The notes below the pieces were generated by a model. The model did no database searches, was not told the origin of the DNA, and was given only the letters and a program-made list of their open reading frames with translations. Made by a program: the position numbers and the translations under genes. Shown here in pieces: positions 8,138 through 14,276 of a stretch of 22,405 nucleotides of DNA (position 1 is its first letter; every line of letters starts with the position of its first letter). The stretch covers positions 1 through 22,405 of the forward strand of contig PWZC01000470.1 in assembly GCA_003567615.1 (NCBI GenBank), written 5' to 3'. The DNA comes from Gemmatimonadota bacterium. Lineage in GTDB: Bacteria > Gemmatimonadota > Gemmatimonadetes > Longimicrobiales > Gaopeijiaceae.

Positions 8138-8491
8138 TCAGGGCCGGGCCTCGGCGGCGGATCCGTTCAAACCCGCCGCCTCCGCTTCCATCCTCTCCAC
8201 GATGGCGCGGGCGCGGTTCCTGAGGATCTTTCGAGGTTCCCAGCTGATGTAGTCCTTCAGCAGGGTGATGTTGTTCACGGAAGGGTCCTGCCGGGCCATG
8301 TGCTCCAGCGCCGCCATCCGTTTCAGGGAAAGCGAATCGAACAGATTTCGACGCTGGCGCACGATCTGGTCTCGAACGAGGAGAACCGAAGCGGCCCCAA
8401 CCAGACCTGCGGTCAGGATGGTGAATCCGGCGATTCGAAGTACTCGTTTCGTTGCAGCGTCCATGACTGGAAACCGATGGTTCGGGTTCAT
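8138..8491 (-). CDS. Small single-pass membrane protein of unknown function
   Basis: A 117-residue protein whose ATG at 8491 abuts the recR stop (TGAATG), so the two are probably translated together; a second ATG at 8464 is possible. A hydrophobic helix at about residues 20-42 is preceded by basic residues, so the rest probably faces the outside or periplasm as a type II anchor, though topology is uncertain. Residues about 57-105 (RMAALEHMARQDP, then the ILRNRARAIVERME helix) look like paired helices of HEAT-repeat type. I do not recognise a family. Its position between recR and mglA is where an mglB-like partner might be expected, but it is not a Roadblock protein. Confidence 0.7.
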   Translation of the reverse strand: MNPNHRFPVMDAATKRVLRIAGFTILTAGLVGAASVLLVRDQIVRQRRNLFDSLSLKRMAALEHMARQDPSVNNITLLKDYISWEPRKILRNRARAIVERMEAEAAGLNGSAAEARP

Positions 8492-9085
8492 TCACATCTC
8501 TCGACGGCCCGCCAGCGCCTGGGCCAGGGTAGAGCCGTCTACGTACTCCAGATCACTCCCTACAGGAATGCCTCGGGCGAGCCTCGTCACACGGACACCC
8601 TGGGACCGGAGGATGCTATCAAGGTAGACTGCGGTGGCCTCTCCTTCAACGGAGGGGTTCGTGGCCAGGATCGCCTCACGAATCCTACCACCCCCATCCC
8701 GGACCCTGTCCAGGAGGGCATCAATCCTCAGATTCTCCGGCCCGACACCATCGAGGGGAGAAAGCCGTCCGCCGAGTACATGGTACAGACCCCGGAACTG
8801 CCCCGTCCTCTCGATGGACTCCACCTCGAAGGCGCTTTCCACCACGCAAACCGTGGCCTGGTCGCGCTCCGTGTCACCACATACCCCGCACACCCCCGAC
8901 TCGGTGTAGTTCCCACAGATCCTGCAGGGGTGGATCCGGTCCACCAGACTCTCCACCGCACGGGCAAGCCTTCGGCCTTCCTCAGGAGAGGAGCGAAGGA
9001 GGTGGTGGACCAGGCGACGAGCCGTTCGAGGGCCTACGCCAGGAAGTCGTGACAGCTCCCGGGTCACCTCATCGATGAGAGACAC
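8492..9085 (-). CDS. recR: Recombination mediator protein RecR
   Basis: A 197-residue protein of the RecFOR pathway, which loads RecA at single-stranded gaps. The helix-hairpin-helix is at residues 11-25 (LSRLPGVGPRTARR). A four-Cys zinc module follows with Cys54, Cys57, Cys66 and Cys69. The Toprim domain and the C-terminal GSDLEYVDGSTL motif are present, and length is normal. The start is a GTG at 9085, 10 bp after the ybaB stop. The dnaX-ybaB-recR order is one of the most conserved bacterial gene groups. Confidence 0.97.
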   Translation of the reverse strand: MSLIDEVTRELSRLPGVGPRTARRLVHHLLRSSPEEGRRLARAVESLVDRIHPCRICGNYTESGVCGVCGDTERDQATVCVVESAFEVESIERTGQFRGLYHVLGGRLSPLDGVGPENLRIDALLDRVRDGGGRIREAILATNPSVEGEATAVYLDSILRSQGVRVTRLARGIPVGSDLEYVDGSTLAQALAGRREM

Positions 9086-9095
9086 GTCAGGGCCG

Positions 9096-9416
9096 TCAGA
9101 ACAAGCCGGGCATCTTCATGGGCAAGGGGAGGCTTCCCGTGGCCTTCTGCATCTGCTCCTCGTACACCTTCCGGGCCTTGCTCTGGGCTTCCGATACGGC
9201 AGCGAGAACCAGATCCTCAAGCATCTCCACGTCTTCGGGATCGACCACGGCGGGGTCGATGGCCACGGCCCTCACTCCGCCCTTCCCATCCACGGTGACG
9301 GTCACCATGCCGCCTCCCGACGAAGCGGAAATCTCCTCGCGATCCAGGTTGGCCTGGATCTCCGATATCTGGGACTGCATCTTCTGACCCATTTTGAGCA
9401 GTTCCTGCATGTTCAT
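9096..9416 (-). CDS. ybaB: YbaB/EbfC-family nucleoid-associated protein
   Basis: A 106-residue DNA-binding protein that forms dimers with a tweezer shape. Family features are the N-terminal helix LLKMGQKMQSQISEIQ, the central SSGGGMVTVTVDGKG strand pair, the ID(P) segment, DVEMLEDLVLAAVSEA, and a Gly/Pro/Met-rich tail. GGAG lies 6 bases before ATG 9416; an ATG two codons later is also possible. It lies between dnaX (83-bp gap) and recR (10-bp gap). Confidence 0.96.
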   Translation of the reverse strand: MNMQELLKMGQKMQSQISEIQANLDREEISASSGGGMVTVTVDGKGGVRAVAIDPAVVDPEDVEMLEDLVLAAVSEAQSKARKVYEEQMQKATGSLPLPMKMPGLF

Positions 9417-9499
9417 GAACGACTCCGTGCTGGCTGTAGTAAGGGAGCCCGCCGGGACGCGTCACTCCAGACAGGAGCGAGGTCCCACAGCGGGCATGG

Positions 9500-11413
9500 T
9501 CATTCGACAATATCGAGATCCCAGGATTCTACCGCCCCCCTGAGACCCGGTTCCTTTTCCAGGAGGTCGTCCAGGAGCCCTTCTCGAACCTGTACCTGGG
9601 AGACCCTTCTGCCGCTCTCTTCCTCCGGCAGGGTCAGTTCCCGGAACTCCACCCGGACCTCCCCGGCAGCCAGACGACCCAATGCGCCTTCCAGGGTACG
9701 GCGGATGGAAGGACCGTGGAGTCGCTCCAGATCCAACCCCGCCGGGAGCGCGATGGACAATTTCCCGTCTTCCCGGGAATCGATCTCGGCGCCTCGGAGG
9801 AGGGGGGTGATCCCTGGCGGCAGGTCATGCCCTGAGCCGTGAAGCAGGCTCGTCCATGCCTCGCGGATTCCGGGGGATGAGGCGAGTAGGCCGGCCTCCG
9901 GCTCAGCGGGACGTGGGGCAGCGGAACCCGGATCCGTGACACGCGGTGCGTCGGACCTCGGATCATGGGCCCCCGCTTCGGTTGTCTCCGGTCCTGCCGA
10001 CTCCGGTTTCGCCGGCCCCGCTTCCGCCGTCTCCGCCTTCCGGGACCCCGGTTCCATGGCCCGTGGTTCCCGAGGCTCCGGTTCCATGGCGCCTGGTTCC
10101 CGAGGCTCCGGCTCCATGGCCCGTGGTTCCCGAGGCTCCGGCCGGGTCGGACGCGAATCCATGGCGGAGGGCTGCGATGACTGCGACGCAGACAGCGCCG
10201 TCCGGGCGGGACCGGAGTCTGGGATCGGAGTCGGAGAACGAGGCGTGGTAGGCGGGGGTGGAGCCTCGCCCCCGAGAGCGCGAAGGAGCGTCTCCATCTC
10301 CACCGTCCGGTCCATGAGAGCAAAGCGGATCAGCAGGAGCTCGAGGAGGATACGGGGCTGGGAGGCTCTCCGCATTCCCCCTCTCGCCTCGAGTTCCGCC
10401 GCCATTCCCAGCATCCGCACCAGATCGGCGGCCTCGAATGAGGAAGCCCGCATTCGCCACGCTTCCAGGGAATCGCCGGTCAACTCAGGAACCGGCGAGC
10501 CCACCCGCAGGCGCAGCAGGGTTCGGAGGGCGTCCAGGAGTCCCTGGTAGAATTCCACCAGGTCATAACCTCCGTCGAGGAGGTCCTGAACCAGGGCGAA
10601 GATGCCGGCCTGGTCCCGCTGAGCCACCAGATCCAGCGCCTGGAGAAAACGCTCTTCGTCCACCACGCCCAGGATCCGACGCACCGTTTCCACCGAGAGC
10701 CCCACCCCATCGGAGAGGGAGAGCACCTGATCGGTAAGGGACAGGGCATCCCGCATACCTCCGTCGGCCTTACGCGCCACAAGACGAAGGGCTTCGGCCT
10801 CCGCGGTGGCCCCCTCACGGCTCAACACCTCGCCAAGACGCTGAACGATGTCGGGGACCCCGACCCGTCGAAAGTCGAAGCGTTGGCACCGGGACAGAAT
10901 CGGTGCCGCCGTTTGCTCGATCTTCTCAGGCTCAGTGGTGGCGAAGATGAAGATGACGCGTGGAGGAGGCTCTTCCAGCACCTTCAGGAGCGCGTTCCAT
11001 GCCTCGCGGGTAAGCATGTGCGCCTCGTCCACGATGTACACCTTGAAGCGTCCCTCCTCGGAGGGGGCGTACATGGCCCGGCTTCGGAGATCCCGGGCGT
11101 CATCCACCCCTCGATTCGATGCCGCGTCGATCTCCACCACATCCAGGGACGTGGTTCCGGACCAGATGCTGACACAGCTTCCACAAACCCCGCAGGGCTC
11201 CCCCTCGGCGGTCCGGTCGGGACAGTTGAGGGCCATGGCCAGCACCCTGGCCAGGGTGGTCTTGCCGACACCGCGCGGTCCAGAAAAGAGATAGGCATGG
11301 CCCACCCGGTCGCCGGAAACGGCCCTGCGAAGGGTTTCCGAAACATGTTCCTGGGTCGCCACCTCGGAGAAACGGCGGGGGCGATAGCGGCGAGCGAGAG
11401 CGGTGTGGGACAA
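9500..11413 (-). CDS. dnaX: DNA polymerase III subunits gamma/tau
   Basis: A 637-residue clamp-loader ATPase that builds the replisome. The Walker A GPRGVGKT is at 45-52, zinc cysteines are at 64, 74, 77 and 80, Walker B VDEAH at 128-132, sensor 1 ATTEP at 158-162, and the arginine-finger SRC motif at 174-176. Domain III ends near residue 370. A Pro/Glu/Arg-rich linker with 10-residue repeats at about 425-455 then leads to a C-terminal domain of about 130 residues. The start is forced to be TTG at 11413: an in-frame TGA lies four codons upstream and the N-terminus ALARRYRPRRF is correct. No Shine-Dalgarno is evident. I see no long A-run for frameshifting to a gamma form. Confidence 0.96.
   Translation of the reverse strand: MSHTALARRYRPRRFSEVATQEHVSETLRRAVSGDRVGHAYLFSGPRGVGKTTLARVLAMALNCPDRTAEGEPCGVCGSCVSIWSGTTSLDVVEIDAASNRGVDDARDLRSRAMYAPSEEGRFKVYIVDEAHMLTREAWNALLKVLEEPPPRVIFIFATTEPEKIEQTAAPILSRCQRFDFRRVGVPDIVQRLGEVLSREGATAEAEALRLVARKADGGMRDALSLTDQVLSLSDGVGLSVETVRRILGVVDEERFLQALDLVAQRDQAGIFALVQDLLDGGYDLVEFYQGLLDALRTLLRLRVGSPVPELTGDSLEAWRMRASSFEAADLVRMLGMAAELEARGGMRRASQPRILLELLLIRFALMDRTVEMETLLRALGGEAPPPPTTPRSPTPIPDSGPARTALSASQSSQPSAMDSRPTRPEPREPRAMEPEPREPGAMEPEPREPRAMEPGSRKAETAEAGPAKPESAGPETTEAGAHDPRSDAPRVTDPGSAAPRPAEPEAGLLASSPGIREAWTSLLHGSGHDLPPGITPLLRGAEIDSREDGKLSIALPAGLDLERLHGPSIRRTLEGALGRLAAGEVRVEFRELTLPEEESGRRVSQVQVREGLLDDLLEKEPGLRGAVESWDLDIVE
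10051..10140 (-). repeat. 30-bp tandem repeat (3 units) within dnaX
   Basis: Three head-to-tail 30-base units occupy 10051-10080, 10081-10110 and 10111-10140. Unit 2 differs from unit 1 at two positions and unit 3 at one. The length is a multiple of three, so each encodes a 10-residue EPREPRAMEP-type repeat in the linker between the ATPase core and the C-terminal domain. A more degenerate copy may precede it at 10021-10050. Confidence 0.9.
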
Positions 11414-11489
11414 AGGCGGGACGGGTCAGGCGGGAAAACAAACGGATCCTCTGGAACCCCGTCTCGACGCAGCGACTCAGGGATCCCCG

Positions 11490-11507
11490 AAAAAAAATGC
11501 CCCAGGC
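11490..11507 (-). terminator. T8 tract ending the SRP RNA
   Basis: On the minus strand the 3' arm of the SRP RNA closing helix (11507-11498, GCCTGGGGCA) is directly followed by eight T (11497-11490). The long RNA helix plus T-run forms an intrinsic terminator. dnaX begins 77 bases further on, so its transcription needs read-through or a separate promoter. Confidence 0.75.
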
Positions 11508-11596
11508 GAACCGTAGCAACGATCACCACACTTACCGCTGCTACCGGCGAGGTCCTGACGGGATTCGTGGGCTTTCGCTCTACGGGCCTGGGGCAC
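11497..11596 (-). ncRNA. ffs: Signal recognition particle RNA, small bacterial (4.5S) type
   Basis: About 100 nt between yraN and dnaX, a common location for this gene. The ends form a perfect 10-bp helix (TGCCCCAGGC at 11595-11586 with GCCTGGGGCA at 11507-11498), extended inside by CCGTAG/CTACGG and AGCGA/TCGTT, then CCAC/GTGG. The conserved SRP core is present: GTCAGG on the 5' side and AGCAGC on the 3' side, the internal loops that bind the Ffh M domain. It is flanked by a promoter and a T8 tail. The apical loop, UCGCC closed by ACC/GGU, is unusual: the normal loop is a GGAA-like tetraloop. The RNA with Ffh targets membrane proteins co-translationally. Confidence 0.9.
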
Positions 11597-11602
11597 GACT
11601 AG

Positions 11603-11632
11603 ATGCTAATGGGAAGGGGGGTGGGGCGTCAA
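11603..11632 (-). promoter_or_regulatory. Promoter of the SRP RNA gene
   Basis: On the minus strand a -35 TTGACG (11632-11627) and a -10 TAGCAT (11608-11603) are separated by 18 bases. The start predicted seven bases beyond the -10 is G11596, exactly the 5' end expected from the RNA helix. The yraN stop codon (11631-11629) lies inside the -35 hexamer. Confidence 0.65.
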
Positions 11633-12066
11633 CCGATGTCCCACCTGGGCCTCCACGCATCCGCAAGATAGGTCATGGCGTGCCGCCCCGCCTCCAGGAG
11701 GACCACCGCCACATCGAAGCGGATTTCCCGAGGCCAGGCCGGACCTGGGGAAGCTGGATGTCCCTCTCTCACTTCCCGGGCCAGAAGCCCCAGCCAAGCC
11801 CGGGCCGCTCGCTCCACATCGCGACGTTTTCGGGGGGTGATGGAGAGAAGGGCTTCTTCCACCAGCCCTCCCGGTTCCCTCCCCCGGCACCGCCGGGTTT
11901 TCACCTCAACGAAGACGAGGACTTCGGTGCGGTAGGCCACCAGGTCCAATTCCCTGGGTCCGTCCCGCCAGTTCCGGTCCAGCACCCTCCACCCTGACGA
12001 CTCGAGCGATCCCGCCACGAGTGCCTCGCCCCGACGTCCCCAGTCGACGGTCGATCTCCTGGCCAT
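11629..12066 (-). CDS. yraN: YraN/UPF0102-family nuclease-like protein
   Basis: A 145-residue member of the UPF0102 family, which has a restriction-endonuclease-like fold. The start at 12066 gives MARRSTVDWGRRGEALV with a strong GGAGG 6-8 bases upstream. The family motif is present: Glu13 in RRGEALV, a RNWR segment, then Asp41 in RELDLVAY and Glu54-Val-Lys56 in VFVEVKTR, matching the D...ExK nuclease pattern. The substrate of the family is not settled. The open frame above 12066 does not look coding. The gene ends inside the SRP RNA promoter. It is 241 bp downstream of aroF. Confidence 0.9.
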   Translation of the reverse strand: MARRSTVDWGRRGEALVAGSLESSGWRVLDRNWRDGPRELDLVAYRTEVLVFVEVKTRRCRGREPGGLVEEALLSITPRKRRDVERAARAWLGLLAREVREGHPASPGPAWPREIRFDVAVVLLEAGRHAMTYLADAWRPRWDIG

Positions 12067-12119
12067 CTTCCCCCTCCCCCGACCCGCGCAACCTGGAAGC
12101 CCCGAAAACCTCCGGAGAA

Positions 12120-12174
12120 TCCGTGGAAGACCATCGGGATCCGTTTTCGCGGCTCCGACCTCTCCTTCCACGGA
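12120..12174. repeat. 10-bp perfect inverted repeat upstream of yraN
   Basis: TCCGTGGAAG (12120-12129) and CTTCCACGGA (12165-12174) are perfect complements around a 35-base centre. It lies in the aroF-yraN gap, 54 bases before the yraN start, and could be a leader hairpin or a regulator site. No T-tract follows. Confidence 0.5.
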
Positions 12175-12261
12175 GCAGACGGAGGCTGACCCTCGAAAAG
12201 ATCGATCGGTGGCTGGGGCGAACCCATGGCTGAGTGGGTCGGGAACCGGGGCCGAGGGGGT

Positions 12262-12316
12262 TCAGGAGACGGGGCTCCGTAGACTCAGGAGACGGGGCTG
12301 CGAGGACTCAGGAGAC
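12262..12316. repeat. 23-bp tandem repeat spanning the aroF stop codon
   Basis: TCAGGAGAC occurs at 12262, 12285 and 12308, giving two full 23-base units (12262-12284 and 12285-12307, which differ at two positions) and the start of a third. The copy at 12308 contains the aroF stop (TCA on the plus strand is TGA on the coding strand), so the end of the gene appears to have been duplicated into its 3' flank. Confidence 0.85.
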
Positions 12317-13363
12317 AGGAAGGGATGGCTCGGCATCCAGCGCCGGGACCAGGCTTCGGTCCAGCGCCCGACAGATCACCTGCATCTGCTCCATCAGCTC
12401 GGCGAACTGGTCGGGGAAGAGGGACTGGGCCCCATCGGAGAGAGCCATCTCGGGGTTGGGGTGGACCTCCACCATCACGCCATCCGCACCGGCCGCAACG
12501 GCCGCCCGCGCCATGGGAATCACCTTGGCGCGGATCCCCGTCCCATGGCTGGGATCGGCAATGATGGGAAGGTGGGAAAGACCCTGGATGACCGGAATGG
12601 CGGTCAGGTCCAGCAGGTTTCGGGTATGGGTATCGAAGCTCCGGACCCCCCGCTCGCAGAGAATGACCTGATCATTGCCTTCGGCCAGCAGATACTCGGC
12701 GGCAAGGAGAAGCTCCTTGATGGTGGCCGACATCCCCCGCTTCAGGAGAACCGGCTTGCCCGCTCTACCCGCCCGGCGGAGAAGGGTGTAGTTCTGCATA
12801 TTGCGCGCGCCGATCTGGATGATGTCGGCGTACTCCGCCACCAGGTCCACACCCTCGGCGTCCAGCGCCTCCGTCACCACCGCCAAGCCCGACGCCTCCC
12901 GAGCCTCGGCCAGCAGCTCGAGTCCCTTGATCCCGAGCCCCTGGAAGGAGTAGGGCGACGTGCGCGGCTTGAAAGCTCCCCCTCGAAGGACCGTGGCGCC
13001 CATGTCCCGGAGCGTCCGGGCAATTCCCACGATCTGGTCCCGGCTCTCCACCGCGCACGGTCCCGCCATCACCACAATTTCCGGACCACCGATCCGCGTG
13101 CCGTTGGCCAGGGTCACCACCGTGTCTTCCGGCTTCCACTCCCGGGAGACCTGCTTGTACGGCCGGCTGACCTCGATGACCTCCAGCACCCCCTCGAGGC
13201 CCTCCAAACGGGCCGAGTCCACTCGCCCGTCGTTTCCGATGAGCCCTACCGCGGTCCGCTGACGCCCGGGAATGGGTCGGGCGTCGTACCCCATGGACCG
13301 GATCGTATCCACGACCCGATCGATGGAAGATTGCGCGGCGTTCTGCTTCATCACCACCAGCAT
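12308..13363 (-). CDS. aroF: 3-deoxy-7-phosphoheptulonate (DAHP) synthase, type I-beta with regulatory domain
   Basis: A 351-residue enzyme that condenses phosphoenolpyruvate and erythrose 4-phosphate, the first step to aromatic amino acids. Residues about 1-70 form a ferredoxin-like domain (LVVMKQNA start), as in the Thermotoga enzyme, where it mediates inhibition by Tyr and Phe. The barrel carries AGPCAVES with metal ligand Cys103, the KPRTSPYSF loop at 132-140, IGARNMQN, LLKRGM, His273 in DPSHG, Glu299 and Asp310. The ATG at 13363 lies three bases after the stop of the metallo-hydrolase gene, so the two are likely co-translated; a Met four codons later is a weaker alternative. Confidence 0.96.
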   Translation of the reverse strand: MLVVMKQNAAQSSIDRVVDTIRSMGYDARPIPGRQRTAVGLIGNDGRVDSARLEGLEGVLEVIEVSRPYKQVSREWKPEDTVVTLANGTRIGGPEIVVMAGPCAVESRDQIVGIARTLRDMGATVLRGGAFKPRTSPYSFQGLGIKGLELLAEAREASGLAVVTEALDAEGVDLVAEYADIIQIGARNMQNYTLLRRAGRAGKPVLLKRGMSATIKELLLAAEYLLAEGNDQVILCERGVRSFDTHTRNLLDLTAIPVIQGLSHLPIIADPSHGTGIRAKVIPMARAAVAAGADGVMVEVHPNPEMALSDGAQSLFPDQFAELMEQMQVICRALDRSLVPALDAEPSLPVS

Positions 13364-13366
13364 GGT

Positions 13367-14212
13367 TTACTCTCTGGAAGGGGGAAGTACATGTATGTGG
13401 AGGGCCGGGACATTCGAACCCTCGGGAGAATCGGGGGTTCCGCCGGAGTGCCACTGGATCTGCAGGCCGTCCCGGCCCACAAGGACCTCACCGGCGAACC
13501 CCAGGGACCGCACCAGCCCCGGAAGTCCGGTCCGATCCACCTGCGGATAGAGGTGGGTGAGCACCAAAAGCTGTGGATCCGCTGCACAGGCGATCTCGGC
13601 GACGCTGACCGGATCCAGGTGGGCGCCGGGAAAGTCCTGGGAGGGGAAGGCGCACTCTGCCACCAAGAGATCCGATCCCGCCATGAAGGCCCCCAACTCC
13701 GGCGCCGGCCCCGTATCTCCCGTGTATCCCAGCCTTCCCGATCCGGTCTCGATCCGGTACGCCACCGACTCATCCGTGTGGGGTGTGGGATGGGTGTGAA
13801 GGGAGAATCGTCGGCCCGCGTCTTCCCAGCGCCCACGATCGGGGAGTTCCCTCACCAGGAGCGGGAACCCCGGGTCCAGTACGTATTCCCCGTAGGCCCG
13901 AGCCAGTCCTTCCAAACGATCGCTCACCCCCTTCGGCCCCAGCACCGTGAGGGGCAGCTCCCGACCACCCTCGATCCCGTACCGGAGCGCCCAGAGCAGA
14001 GCGGGGAGATCCCCGAAATGATCGGTATGGTAGTGGGAGATGGCGACATGGGTGAGGGCCGACCAGTCCAGTCCCCAGCGCTGGAACCCGTGGAGCACGC
14101 CGCTGCCGCAATCCAGCAGAAGGCTGAAACCATCGCCTTCCACCAGGTGACCGGCAGAGCGGTGATCGTCGTCGGGGAGGAGGGTTCCAGCGCCCAGGAC
14201 GGTCACCCGCAC
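13367..14212 (-). CDS. Metallo-beta-lactamase-fold hydrolase, RNase Z-like
   Basis: About 281 residues from a GTG at 14212, which has GGAAGG 5 bases upstream and gives the typical start VRVTVLGAGTLLP; a GTG at 14245 would add 11 residues. The zinc motif HYHTDH (family HxHxDH) is present, followed by a PTPHTDES His segment, GDTGP with the bridging Asp, and a final LTHLYP His. The order and spacing match the RNase Z/phosphodiesterase-like branch, but there is no obvious flexible arm for tRNA, so true tRNA 3' processing is unproven. It lies between smc (31 bp upstream) and aroF. The function is probably cleavage of a phosphodiester, substrate unknown. Confidence 0.85.
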   Translation of the reverse strand: MRVTVLGAGTLLPDDDHRSAGHLVEGDGFSLLLDCGSGVLHGFQRWGLDWSALTHVAISHYHTDHFGDLPALLWALRYGIEGGRELPLTVLGPKGVSDRLEGLARAYGEYVLDPGFPLLVRELPDRGRWEDAGRRFSLHTHPTPHTDESVAYRIETGSGRLGYTGDTGPAPELGAFMAGSDLLVAECAFPSQDFPGAHLDPVSVAEIACAADPQLLVLTHLYPQVDRTGLPGLVRSLGFAGEVLVGRDGLQIQWHSGGTPDSPEGSNVPALHIHVLPPSRE

Positions 14213-14276
14213 GATGGCCTTCCGAGGCTGGACCGGAAGCCGCACATCGCATCACGCACTGTCTCGGAGGCCCTTC

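Noticed and set aside
10051..10140. CRISPR-like array
   Set aside because: The 30-base units are directly adjacent without spacers and keep the dnaX frame, so this is a coding minisatellite.
9500..11413. Programmed frameshift in dnaX to make gamma
   Set aside because: No A-rich slippery heptamer or longer A-run was seen in the coding strand; a short form by other means cannot be excluded.
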